Shown one piece after another: positions 26,394 to 34,055 of a stretch of DNA of 55,302 nt. The DNA is from Prosthecochloris sp. (GTDB lineage: Bacteria; Bacteroidota; Chlorobiia; Chlorobiales; Chlorobiaceae): assembly GCA_015482705.2 (NCBI GenBank), contig JADMLA020000013.1:1-55302 (forward strand), read 5' to 3'. Position 1 is the stretch's first letter; each line of letters opens with the position of its first letter. A program made the translations under genes and the position numbers. A model generated the notes under the pieces. That model worked only from the letters and a program-made list of their open reading frames with translations. It had not been told where the DNA came from and did not search any database.

Positions 26394-27320
26394 CTATCCC
26401 CCCCTGAGTTTTATCGGGCGTTTCGACTTCAGCTGCCAGTCAAGCACAACAGGAGCGGCAATGAACAATGACGAATATGTTCCAACGATTATTCCGAGAA
26501 GGATGGCGAATGTAAAGCCTCTGATGGCAGGGCCAGCGAAGATAAAGAGCACAAGGACGACAAGAAGGGTTGTTCCCGAAGTAATGATTGTCCTGCTGAG
26601 CGTCTGATTGAGACTGTTGTTGAAGATTTTCAAATAGTCACCCGACTTGCCTACGCGAATATTCTCACGAATCCTGTCATAGACAACGACGGTATCGTTG
26701 ATCGAGTAGCCGGCGATTGTAAGAAACGCGGCGATGATGCTCTGATTGATATCCAGAGGCATGAAATCAAACATCCCCCCAAAAATGCTGAATATGCCAA
26801 GCACGATAAAAACATCATGAAATATGGCCACCACACTTGCCGCGGCAAACCGGAATTCGAACCGAATCCCCACGTAAAGCAGAATAGCGACAATTGCACC
26901 GAGCAATGCCTTGAGAGCGGCCCATTTCAAGTCAGAAGCGATGCTGGGACCTACGGAATCAATTCTCAGCACTTCGTGAGGGTTGTCCGGAAGACGATCC
27001 CCGAGAGCATTGGACACAAGGGATCTCAACTGGTTGAGGTCTCCGTCAAATCCCGTTTGTACAAGAACCGATCTGTCAGCACCGTAACTCTTGATTGCTC
27101 CTTCTACACCGGCCTCTTTCAAAATCACCCGAACATCGCCTATCTCGACATCATTGTCAAAACGCAGGACGACTTCGGTTCCTCCCCTGAAATCTATACC
27201 ATAATTCAACCCCCGGACAAATAGTGAAACCAGTCCTGCAAGCACAAGGGAAAGAGAAATTACATACGCTACCTTGCGGTACTTCAGAAAATCTATACTT
27301 GTGTTTTTAATCAGGTGCAT
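26394..27320 (-). CDS. secF: Protein translocase subunit SecF
   Basis: 308 residues with six transmembrane segments. The SecF signature LNYGIDFRGGTEVVLRF follows the first helix, then a small periplasmic domain. The C-terminal helices contain AFLTIAGYSINDTVVVYDRIREN and LNQTLSRTIITSGTTLLVVLVLF. Together with SecD it uses the proton- or ion-motive force to pull proteins through SecYEG. It is 22 bp after secD and 4 bp before the lipoprotein gene. Confidence 0.97.
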   Translation of the reverse strand: MHLIKNTSIDFLKYRKVAYVISLSLVLAGLVSLFVRGLNYGIDFRGGTEVVLRFDNDVEIGDVRVILKEAGVEGAIKSYGADRSVLVQTGFDGDLNQLRSLVSNALGDRLPDNPHEVLRIDSVGPSIASDLKWAALKALLGAIVAILLYVGIRFEFRFAAASVVAIFHDVFIVLGIFSIFGGMFDFMPLDINQSIIAAFLTIAGYSINDTVVVYDRIRENIRVGKSGDYLKIFNNSLNQTLSRTIITSGTTLLVVLVLFIFAGPAIRGFTFAILLGIIVGTYSSLFIAAPVVLDWQLKSKRPIKLRGG

Positions 27321-27342
27321 GCTGTGCCTTCTTAATGAAATA

Positions 27343-29148
27343 TTAACCGAAACTTTTGACCGTCATCACATTTGACTCGATCAGCAGATCAAAAATAACC
27401 TTTGTGATAACCAGAGCTGTAAACAAACTTGCAGCCGTTCCTATCATCAGGGTAAGCGCAAATCCCTGTATTGGGCCGATGCCATAAATATAGAGAAGGA
27501 ATCCTGCGCCAAGAGTTGTAATCTGGGAATCGACAATTGCCGAAAACGCCTTGCTGTAACCTGTATCGACTGCGAGGCTGATATTTTTACCCGCAGCGAT
27601 TTCCTCCCGGATTCTTTCGAAAATCAGCACATTAGCGTCTACAGTCATACCTATGGTCAACACGATGCCGGCAATACCGGGTAACGTAAGCGCTGCACTG
27701 AACCCGGCCAGTACCGAGAGAACGAACAACACATTCAAAACGAGGGCGATATCGGCAGAAACACCCGCTTTCCGGTAGTAGACGATCATAAAAACCGCAA
27801 CGATGAACAACCCCCATCCTGTCGACAACAAGCCGGAACGGATATAATCCGCGCCGAGAGAGGGCCCGACCGTTCTTTCTTCGATAATTCTTACCGGTGC
27901 AGGGAGTGCGCCTGCTTTCAGCACGATCTCGAGGTCCTGAGCCTCCTCTATGCTGTCAATACCGTTGATTACCGAACTTCCACCAGGAATTTTCGATTCG
28001 ACAACTGGTGCAGAATACACCGCACCGTCGAGAACGATGGCGATCTGGCGGCCGATGTTCGCCCCGGTTATTCTTGCCCATTTCGCCGTACCGTCAGAAT
28101 TCATTCGCATGGTCACCTCGGGCTGAAGAGCGGAAGCCCCAAAAGTAGCTTTCGCTTCGGTAATAACTCCTCCTGTCAACTCCGGAGTTTTCTTCAAAAG
28201 AAACATATCGTAAAAGGTCTCCCCATCACTACCCTCGATCGATCTTGCAGAAAGACGGATCTCAGAATCCTTGGGCAGCAATTTCTGAATATCTTCACGC
28301 TGAAACAGCCCGGTCAGATATTCCCGAGAGTACTCCGGAGCATATGCTCTTCCATTTTGCATAAGGACAATATTCTCATAGAGAGGGTTGTTTGCTTTCG
28401 CTGCCGGAACGCTTTCTTTCTCGGATGGTTCAGGTGATTCACTCCTATTTTCGTTTTTTGCCAGGTAGCTGTTAATACGCTCGAACGCCTCGAGCATGCT
28501 CTCATTATCCCTGACAAGCTTGAATTCAAGCTTAGCCGTCCCTTTCAACAGCTTACGTACTCTCTCTTCATCCGAAACTCCGGGCAATGCGACAATGATC
28601 CTCCTCGCTCCCTGAGACTGGATAACCGGTTCGGCGACACCATATTGGTCGACGCGGTTTCTTATAATCTCTTTCGCTCTGACAACAGCATCCTCAGCCT
28701 CTTTTCTCAACTTGCCGATTATTTCCTCGTCGCTGTCACGTACCTCGTAGAAATAACGACTCATCTTTATATTACGCTGCTTGAACTCCGCAACCAGCAT
28801 TTCGATAATCTGTTGGTTTCCCTGCTCGGCACGTTCTTTGACTTCGGTGATAATCTCTCGAAACGTATCATCTTTGTTCCATGCCCTCTCTTCGACAAGG
28901 TCGATAAGATCCACTTCAAGAACGAGATACATTCCGCCTTCAAGGTCAAGGCCAAGTTTCAGGCTTTTTTCAGCGGCAGTTTCGATAGCCTCGCGATTAT
29001 CACGGACGAACGAAAGGCTGTCTTCAGAAGCGGTCAGCTGCGAAAGCTGTTTCGAGTAAGAGTAATCCTTATACGTTGGCCAGAGAGACCATAGAGCAAG
29101 AGCCGTCAAGGCAACAATAAGAATAGTTTTGAAACGATTGTTTTTCAT
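27343..29148 (-). CDS. secD: Protein translocase subunit SecD
   Basis: 601 residues. After helix 1 comes LKLGLDLEGGMYLVLEVDL, the SecD motif. A large periplasmic region (about 75-430) includes IIRNRVDQYGVAEPVIQSQGARRIIVALPG. Five C-terminal helices include IVLTIGMTVDANVLIFERIREE and DSQITTLGAGFLLYIYGIGPIQGFALTLMIG. It is the first gene of a four-gene minus-strand operon. The long gap upstream (29149-29752) presumably holds its promoter. Confidence 0.97.
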   Translation of the reverse strand: MKNNRFKTILIVALTALALWSLWPTYKDYSYSKQLSQLTASEDSLSFVRDNREAIETAAEKSLKLGLDLEGGMYLVLEVDLIDLVEERAWNKDDTFREIITEVKERAEQGNQQIIEMLVAEFKQRNIKMSRYFYEVRDSDEEIIGKLRKEAEDAVVRAKEIIRNRVDQYGVAEPVIQSQGARRIIVALPGVSDEERVRKLLKGTAKLEFKLVRDNESMLEAFERINSYLAKNENRSESPEPSEKESVPAAKANNPLYENIVLMQNGRAYAPEYSREYLTGLFQREDIQKLLPKDSEIRLSARSIEGSDGETFYDMFLLKKTPELTGGVITEAKATFGASALQPEVTMRMNSDGTAKWARITGANIGRQIAIVLDGAVYSAPVVESKIPGGSSVINGIDSIEEAQDLEIVLKAGALPAPVRIIEERTVGPSLGADYIRSGLLSTGWGLFIVAVFMIVYYRKAGVSADIALVLNVLFVLSVLAGFSAALTLPGIAGIVLTIGMTVDANVLIFERIREEIAAGKNISLAVDTGYSKAFSAIVDSQITTLGAGFLLYIYGIGPIQGFALTLMIGTAASLFTALVITKVIFDLLIESNVMTVKSFG

Positions 29149-29561
29149 ACATACATGATGCTTTGCGAATACGACGCGATCAGTAAATCAAGTTCAGCCA
29201 ATATATAAAACCAGCCTTTGATTAACAATCGCACATGATGGAGTGACGTCATGTTCTCTGATAGGACGAAAAAACCAGCGAATTCTCCCGCTTGAACATG
29301 AGTACAGATTGCGTTCAGAACAGACCAACGAAAAGCGAGCGATAAGAGACTCTCTTACAAGCCATTCGACAATGGTTGCAATCATCACAATCATCATGCG
29401 TCAATCACGCCGCCTCGCGTGAAATAGATGTTCGGATTTCACAGATGGCCTCCATGGTGAAGACACGATAAGAAGGAGTGTTGATTTTTTATGCGGCGGG
29501 ATCCCACAGATGATACTCATGATGAGTACAAGAATTATAAGCGAACACCTGCTCAAAATAC
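29149..29561. other. Intergenic stretch upstream of secD
   Basis: About 410 bp before the repeat copy. A 68-codon minus-strand frame exists but its translation is not protein-like. I see no RNA gene or clear promoter elements. Confidence 0.4.
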
Positions 29562-29726
29562 GAGAGGCTGCCTAAAAAGCACCGCATCACGGCTCTCAGC
29601 CGCCATGCATACATCTCCGGTAAAAGTCATGCCGCACTCGATGCGGCATCCATACTGACTTTCATTTGAAGATGGATCCCCGGGTCAAGCCCGAGGATGA
29701 CTAGAATAGGACTCATGTGGTACCTC
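29562..29726 (+). repeat. Dispersed repeat family A, copy 2
   Basis: Begins GAGAGGCTGCCTAAAAAGCA, close to the start of copy 1. It continues through the shared GTCATGCC...CTCGATGCGGCATCC and TACTGACTTTCATTTGAAG segments and the palindrome CCCCGGGTCAAGCCCGAGG, where one arm now has a mismatch. Its right end has diverged from copy 1. It ends near the fccB stop (29753), so again it lies at a gene's 3' end. Confidence 0.7.
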
Positions 29727-29752
29727 TTTACAGAAAAACCACGCAATCGACA

Positions 29753-31045
29753 TCATCCCCAGATATCCTGAGCAATATTGTTGTACCACCCGCGTGCATA
29801 GGTAGCTTCTTCGCTGAGCTGGTCATCATCGGCATCCATAGGAGTAAGCCCACCTGCACCTTTGATGCTGACAATACCATCGCTCGTGAGCTTGTAGACA
29901 GCGGCAACAGAGATTCCGTATCCCGGCCCGACAAGACTGTAACAGGTATTGACAAGTGACGGAGGAGCAGGAACTTTCCCCTGCATCAGGCGAACAATAC
30001 TGGCGGCAGTGACTTTACCCTGACTGCTAGCCGCAAAACCGGATTTCGGCATTGCACCGGCAATAGCTGCGTCACCGATAACATGAATGCCGGGTTGAAT
30101 CGCAGATTCAAAAGTAATAGGGTTTACAGGACACCAGCCGGTTTCATCTGCTAAACCGGCATCGATCGCTATTTTTCCGGCACTCTGCGGAGGAATGACA
30201 TTGATCACACCACCCTTTACAGGCCCTGAGGCGGTCTGAACCGTCATGGTTGCAGGATCGACCGACAGCACCTTACCTCCGGCTGAACCTGCACGCCATT
30301 CGATGATACCGCTATAGAGCCTCTCCCAACCTTTGGTGAACAGCCCCTGTTTGGAAAACTTTTCCTTTGCATCGAGGATAATAACCTTTGAGTTAGGTTT
30401 ATTTTTCTTCAGGTAGTTTGCGATAAGACTTGCTCTCTCATATGGACCCGGTGGACAGCGGAAAGGATTTCCTGGTGCGCAAATAATCACATTCTCCCCG
30501 TCCTGCATTTCCTGGAGCTGTTTCGTCAAAAGTTCTGTCTGCGGCCCGGCCTTGTAAGCATGGGGCATGGAGGAGTTGGCAACGTCCTCGCTATACCCTT
30601 CAATCGCATCAAACTTGAAATCTATACCCGGCGACACAACCAGACGATCATATTTCACTTCATCACCACCCTCGAGCGTGACGGAATGATTAACCGCATC
30701 GATTTCGACCACTTCATCATGAATAACATCGACGCCATGCTTGTTCTGTAGTACTTCAAACGTATGGCCGATATCTTTCATCTCCTTCAATCCACCCATC
30801 ACCCAGTTGCTGAAAGGGCAGGTATAAAAGGTCGTTGCAGGCTCTATAAGCGTTACAGAGATCGACGGATCGAGTTTCCTGATATACTTTGCGGTCGAAG
30901 CTCCTCCAAAACCGCCTCCAATAACAACAACATGTTTCTGATTAGCAAAAGCCGCCTTCTTTCCTCCAAAAACTCCAAGAGTCGAACCAGCCGCTCCGGC
31001 GATGAAAAGTTTGTTGAAATCTCTACGAGTAAATTTCTGACTCAT
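29753..31045 (-). CDS. fccB: Flavocytochrome c sulfide dehydrogenase, flavoprotein subunit
   Basis: 430 residues. The Tat signal RRDFNKLFIAGAAG (7-20) directs the folded FAD protein to the periplasm. The FAD loop GGGFGG is at 43-48. Cys76 in FYTCPFSNWVMGG matches the residue that binds FAD covalently in known FccB. A further Cys in NTCYSLVGPGYGISV near the C terminus would be one half of the redox disulfide. It oxidizes sulfide to sulfur/polysulfide and passes electrons to the heme subunit FccA, encoded 14 bp upstream in transcription order. Confidence 0.95.
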   Translation of the reverse strand: MSQKFTRRDFNKLFIAGAAGSTLGVFGGKKAAFANQKHVVVIGGGFGGASTAKYIRKLDPSISVTLIEPATTFYTCPFSNWVMGGLKEMKDIGHTFEVLQNKHGVDVIHDEVVEIDAVNHSVTLEGGDEVKYDRLVVSPGIDFKFDAIEGYSEDVANSSMPHAYKAGPQTELLTKQLQEMQDGENVIICAPGNPFRCPPGPYERASLIANYLKKNKPNSKVIILDAKEKFSKQGLFTKGWERLYSGIIEWRAGSAGGKVLSVDPATMTVQTASGPVKGGVINVIPPQSAGKIAIDAGLADETGWCPVNPITFESAIQPGIHVIGDAAIAGAMPKSGFAASSQGKVTAASIVRLMQGKVPAPPSLVNTCYSLVGPGYGISVAAVYKLTSDGIVSIKGAGGLTPMDADDDQLSEEATYARGWYNNIAQDIWG

Positions 31046-31059
31046 GCTGATACCCCCGC

Positions 31060-31437
31060 TTATTTTGAAGAATTTTGTTGACTTAGGCTGCCAAAATATT
31101 CGGCAATGAGCTCTATCTCCTCATCAGAATAGCCTTTGGCATGCCGTCCCATTACCGTAGAGTAACGCTCATCATTTTTAAAGTCCATGAGAGCGGTTTT
31201 CAGATAGGTCGCCGATTTACCATAAAAACCCGGTAGAATACCGACGCTTTTGCCATCGGTTCCATGACACGATGCACAGGAAAGCGCAAGAATTTCTCCA
31301 CGAGGATCAACCTCAACGATTTGAGCTGTCGACTGCTTTTCCGAATCCCGAGTATCGGATGAGGGTGTATCACACCCAGTGAGTGCCCCCGCAGAAATAA
31401 GACCGACAGACAGCAAAGAGGTAATTTTTTTAACCAT
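31060..31437 (-). CDS. fccA: Flavocytochrome c sulfide dehydrogenase, monoheme cytochrome subunit
   Basis: 125 residues. MVKKITSLLSVGLISAGALTGC carries a lipobox (LTGC), so the mature protein is probably a membrane-anchored lipoprotein. There is one heme c site, CASCHG, and a likely axial Met in TVMGRHAKGYSDEEIELIAEYF. Purple sulfur bacterial FccA is a soluble diheme protein, so this is the monoheme form. ATG 31435-31437 is preferred over the ATG three codons upstream because AAGGAG sits 9 nt before it. It accepts electrons from FccB. Confidence 0.93.
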   Translation of the reverse strand: MVKKITSLLSVGLISAGALTGCDTPSSDTRDSEKQSTAQIVEVDPRGEILALSCASCHGTDGKSVGILPGFYGKSATYLKTALMDFKNDERYSTVMGRHAKGYSDEEIELIAEYFGSLSQQNSSK

Positions 31438-31446
31438 TGTACTCAT

Positions 31447-32080
31447 CTCCTTGTTTATTATTGATTAGCGGAATAATGGGGCTGAATTCTACTCTATCGT
31501 TCTTTTCAAAGCTCGGCAAGGAAACCGCACATGATCCTTCCCGCTACCGCTTTTTCCTTGTTTTTCCCACACACCTCTCACCAGGGAGACACTGTTGGTT
31601 CACAATGCAAATACCCGCACGCTGAATGACAAACCATAAGCTTCTTTTTCTGTCTGTTATGCAATACATTACACAGAGAGGTATTCTACACGCCTGTCAT
31701 ACATTACCGAAGCTTATCAAATACAGCCGCAATTCGCTTTTATTCGGATCGTACCGGCGAGTGTTCACTCAATACTCAAGACTGTTTGTGACAAAGCGTA
31801 TACGGTAATGCGAACGCAATAAATAATATATAACTATATATTTATATAACAATTTTTATTCTGTGTCACAAACAATAATATTACGGCACCACAGCCGGTT
31901 AGAGGGCAGAAGGTAACAATCTTCTCAAAGAGAAGGCGAATTCGAGCAGTACTGCCTGCTGAACATTCCGAAAGCTGTATAATGAACATTTTCCGGCAAC
32001 GGGAAAAACGATTAAGACGCAATAAATAAATAACTTAAAAAAATCTTCAAGTCACTGAAATCGTCAATAGAACAGAGTAA
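31447..32080. other. Long AT-rich gap between fccA and mnmG
   Basis: About 630 bp without a supported gene. The stretch 31800-31860 is very AT-rich (ATATATTTATATAAC) and could be a promoter or easily melted DNA. Short open frames (31437-31808 plus, 31834-32022 minus) do not look like proteins. The fccAB promoter should lie near the left end. It ends at the first parS-like site. Confidence 0.4.
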
Positions 32081-32096
32081 AGTTTCACGTGAAACG
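32081..32096. promoter_or_regulatory. parS-like ParB binding site 1
   Basis: AGTTTCACGTGAAACG keeps the palindromic 14-bp core GTTTCACGTGAAAC and differs from the canonical 16-mer only at its outer bases. It lies 8 bp upstream of the mnmG start. Confidence 0.85.
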
Positions 32097-32103
32097 TTTT
32101 TTT

Positions 32104-33975
32104 ATGAGTACGTATGATATTATAGTTGCAGGAGCCGGTCATGCGGGATGCGAAGCAGTGCTTGCAGGAGCCCGAATGGGGCACAAGTGCCTGCTCGTTA
32201 CATCAGATTTTTCTGCAATTGCCAGGATGTCGTGTAATCCTGCAATCGGTGGTGTCGCCAAAGGACAGATAACGAGAGAAATCGATGCACTTGGCGGTGA
32301 AATGGCAAAAGCCATCGATGCCACCGGCATTCAGTACAGAATGCTCAATCGGAGCAAAGGTCCGGCTATGCACTCGCCAAGAGCGCAAGCGGATCGAACA
32401 CTCTATTCGATCTACATGCGTAAGATCATCGAGCAGGAAAAAAATATCGATCTTCTACAGGACAGTGTTACCGGAATCACAACAATACGCAACAAGTGTA
32501 CTGGAATCATACTAAGCTCAGGACGTCAGATAGAAGCGAAAACCGTCATCCTCTCCTGCGGAACGTTTCTCAACGGTTTGATACATATAGGTATGAACCA
32601 TTATCCTGGTGGGCGAACAATAGCAGAACCACCGGTTCATGGATTAACGGAATGTCTTTCAGCATTGGGTTTCGAACATGGTCGCCTCAAAACAGGCACT
32701 CCACCTCGGATTGATCGCAGAAGTGTGGACTATTCCAAAGTATCGGTTCAACCTGGAGACAAAAATCCCACACCTTTTTCATTCTCTACAAAGGATCTTC
32801 ATTCAATAAAGCAGATTGACTGCTACCTTACCGCAACAACGGAAGTTACACACAGCATTTTGACGGCAGGTTTCGAACGCTCACCGCTGTTTTCCGGTAA
32901 GGTACAAGGCATCGGACCTCGTTATTGCCCTTCCATCGAAGATAAAATCAACCGTTTCAGCGATAAAAGCAGTCACCACATCTTCCTCGAACCGGAAGGT
33001 TTCGACACGAATGAAATGTATGTCAACGGATTTTCTACATCACTACCTGAAGATATCCAGCTCGAAGGATTACAGTCTATTCCCGGATTGGAAAACGTTG
33101 TTATGATGAGACCTGGTTATGCCATCGAATATGACTACTTTTTTCCATATCAACTCCATCCCACGCTCGAGACAAAGCGTATAGAAAACCTCTACTTTTC
33201 AGGGCAGATTAACGGAACATCCGGATATGAAGAAGCTGCGGCACAAGGTATTATGGCCGGCATCAATGCGGCACTGAAAATCCAGGCAAAAGAACCCTTT
33301 ACTCTCAAACGATCTGAAGCATATATTGGTGTTCTCGTCGACGACCTCATCACCAAAGAAACAAATGAACCGTATCGGATGTTCACCTCTTCAGCCGAAC
33401 ACAGAATAATACTCAGGCAAGACAACGCCGACCTGCGACTCTTACCCTACGGTTATGCTCACGGGCTTGTATCTGAAAAAAAGAATCAAGAACACGAAAT
33501 AAAAAAACGTGCTATACGTTCGGTAAAAGAACTGATTGCTTCTTTGAAAGTTCAGGCAGTTGATGTCAATCCATTGTTGACCTCCCATGGAAGCCCGACT
33601 ATAAGCGGCAGTATTCGATTTGCAAATATTCTAAAACGCCCCAAAATATCTTTTTCTTCACTCCTTACAGTTTCAGCCGAGGCGTCGTCCAGAATCCTTT
33701 CGATCACACAGGATAGTGAAGTGCTCGAGCAAGTTGAAATTGATTGTAAATATGAAGGGTATATAAAAAGAGAGCGCCTTATGGCAGAAAAAATCGCACG
33801 TCTCGACTCACATCGGATTCCTGATTCATTCAACTATCATGTATTGAAAGGGTTATCGAATGAAGGAAAAGAGAAATTAGCCAAACATAAACCCTCAACA
33901 GTTGGACAGGCATCGAGAATTCTTGGAGTTACACCAGCGGACATTTCTGTACTCATGGTAAAAATCGGTCGTTAA
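32104..33975 (+). CDS. mnmG: tRNA uridine-5-carboxymethylaminomethyl modification enzyme MnmG
   Basis: 623 residues. The FAD-binding motif is GAGHAGCEAVLAGARMG at the N terminus, then RMSCNPAIGGVAKGQITREIDALGGEM and the KTGTPPRID segment. The family's C-terminal helical domain binds MnmE (GLSNEGKEKLAKHKPSTVGQASRILGVTPADISVLMVKIG). With MnmE it modifies wobble U34 in tRNAs. ATG 32104 is chosen over a GTG at 32089 that lies inside parS. It is near oriC, as mnmG/gidA is in many bacteria. Confidence 0.97.
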   Translation: MSTYDIIVAGAGHAGCEAVLAGARMGHKCLLVTSDFSAIARMSCNPAIGGVAKGQITREIDALGGEMAKAIDATGIQYRMLNRSKGPAMHSPRAQADRTLYSIYMRKIIEQEKNIDLLQDSVTGITTIRNKCTGIILSSGRQIEAKTVILSCGTFLNGLIHIGMNHYPGGRTIAEPPVHGLTECLSALGFEHGRLKTGTPPRIDRRSVDYSKVSVQPGDKNPTPFSFSTKDLHSIKQIDCYLTATTEVTHSILTAGFERSPLFSGKVQGIGPRYCPSIEDKINRFSDKSSHHIFLEPEGFDTNEMYVNGFSTSLPEDIQLEGLQSIPGLENVVMMRPGYAIEYDYFFPYQLHPTLETKRIENLYFSGQINGTSGYEEAAAQGIMAGINAALKIQAKEPFTLKRSEAYIGVLVDDLITKETNEPYRMFTSSAEHRIILRQDNADLRLLPYGYAHGLVSEKKNQEHEIKKRAIRSVKELIASLKVQAVDVNPLLTSHGSPTISGSIRFANILKRPKISFSSLLTVSAEASSRILSITQDSEVLEQVEIDCKYEGYIKRERLMAEKIARLDSHRIPDSFNYHVLKGLSNEGKEKLAKHKPSTVGQASRILGVTPADISVLMVKIGR

Positions 33976-33998
33976 CGGTATTGCTATAACCCCTCATA

Positions 33999-34014
33999 TG
34001 TTTCACGTGAAACA
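33999..34014. promoter_or_regulatory. parS ParB binding site 2 (canonical)
   Basis: TGTTTCACGTGAAACA, a perfect copy of the widely conserved bacterial parS 16-mer, lies between the mnmG stop and the polymerase start, about 29 kb left of the end of the window's right-hand gene set and about 9-10 kb from dnaA. Confidence 0.95.
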
Positions 34015-34055
34015 CTACCTGTTGAATTTTCGTTTTTTATGACAAGAATTGAATT

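Noticed and set aside
31800..31860. AT-rich block before mnmG as a second replication origin
   Set aside because: It lacks DnaA-box matches, whereas both gaps beside dnaA have several.
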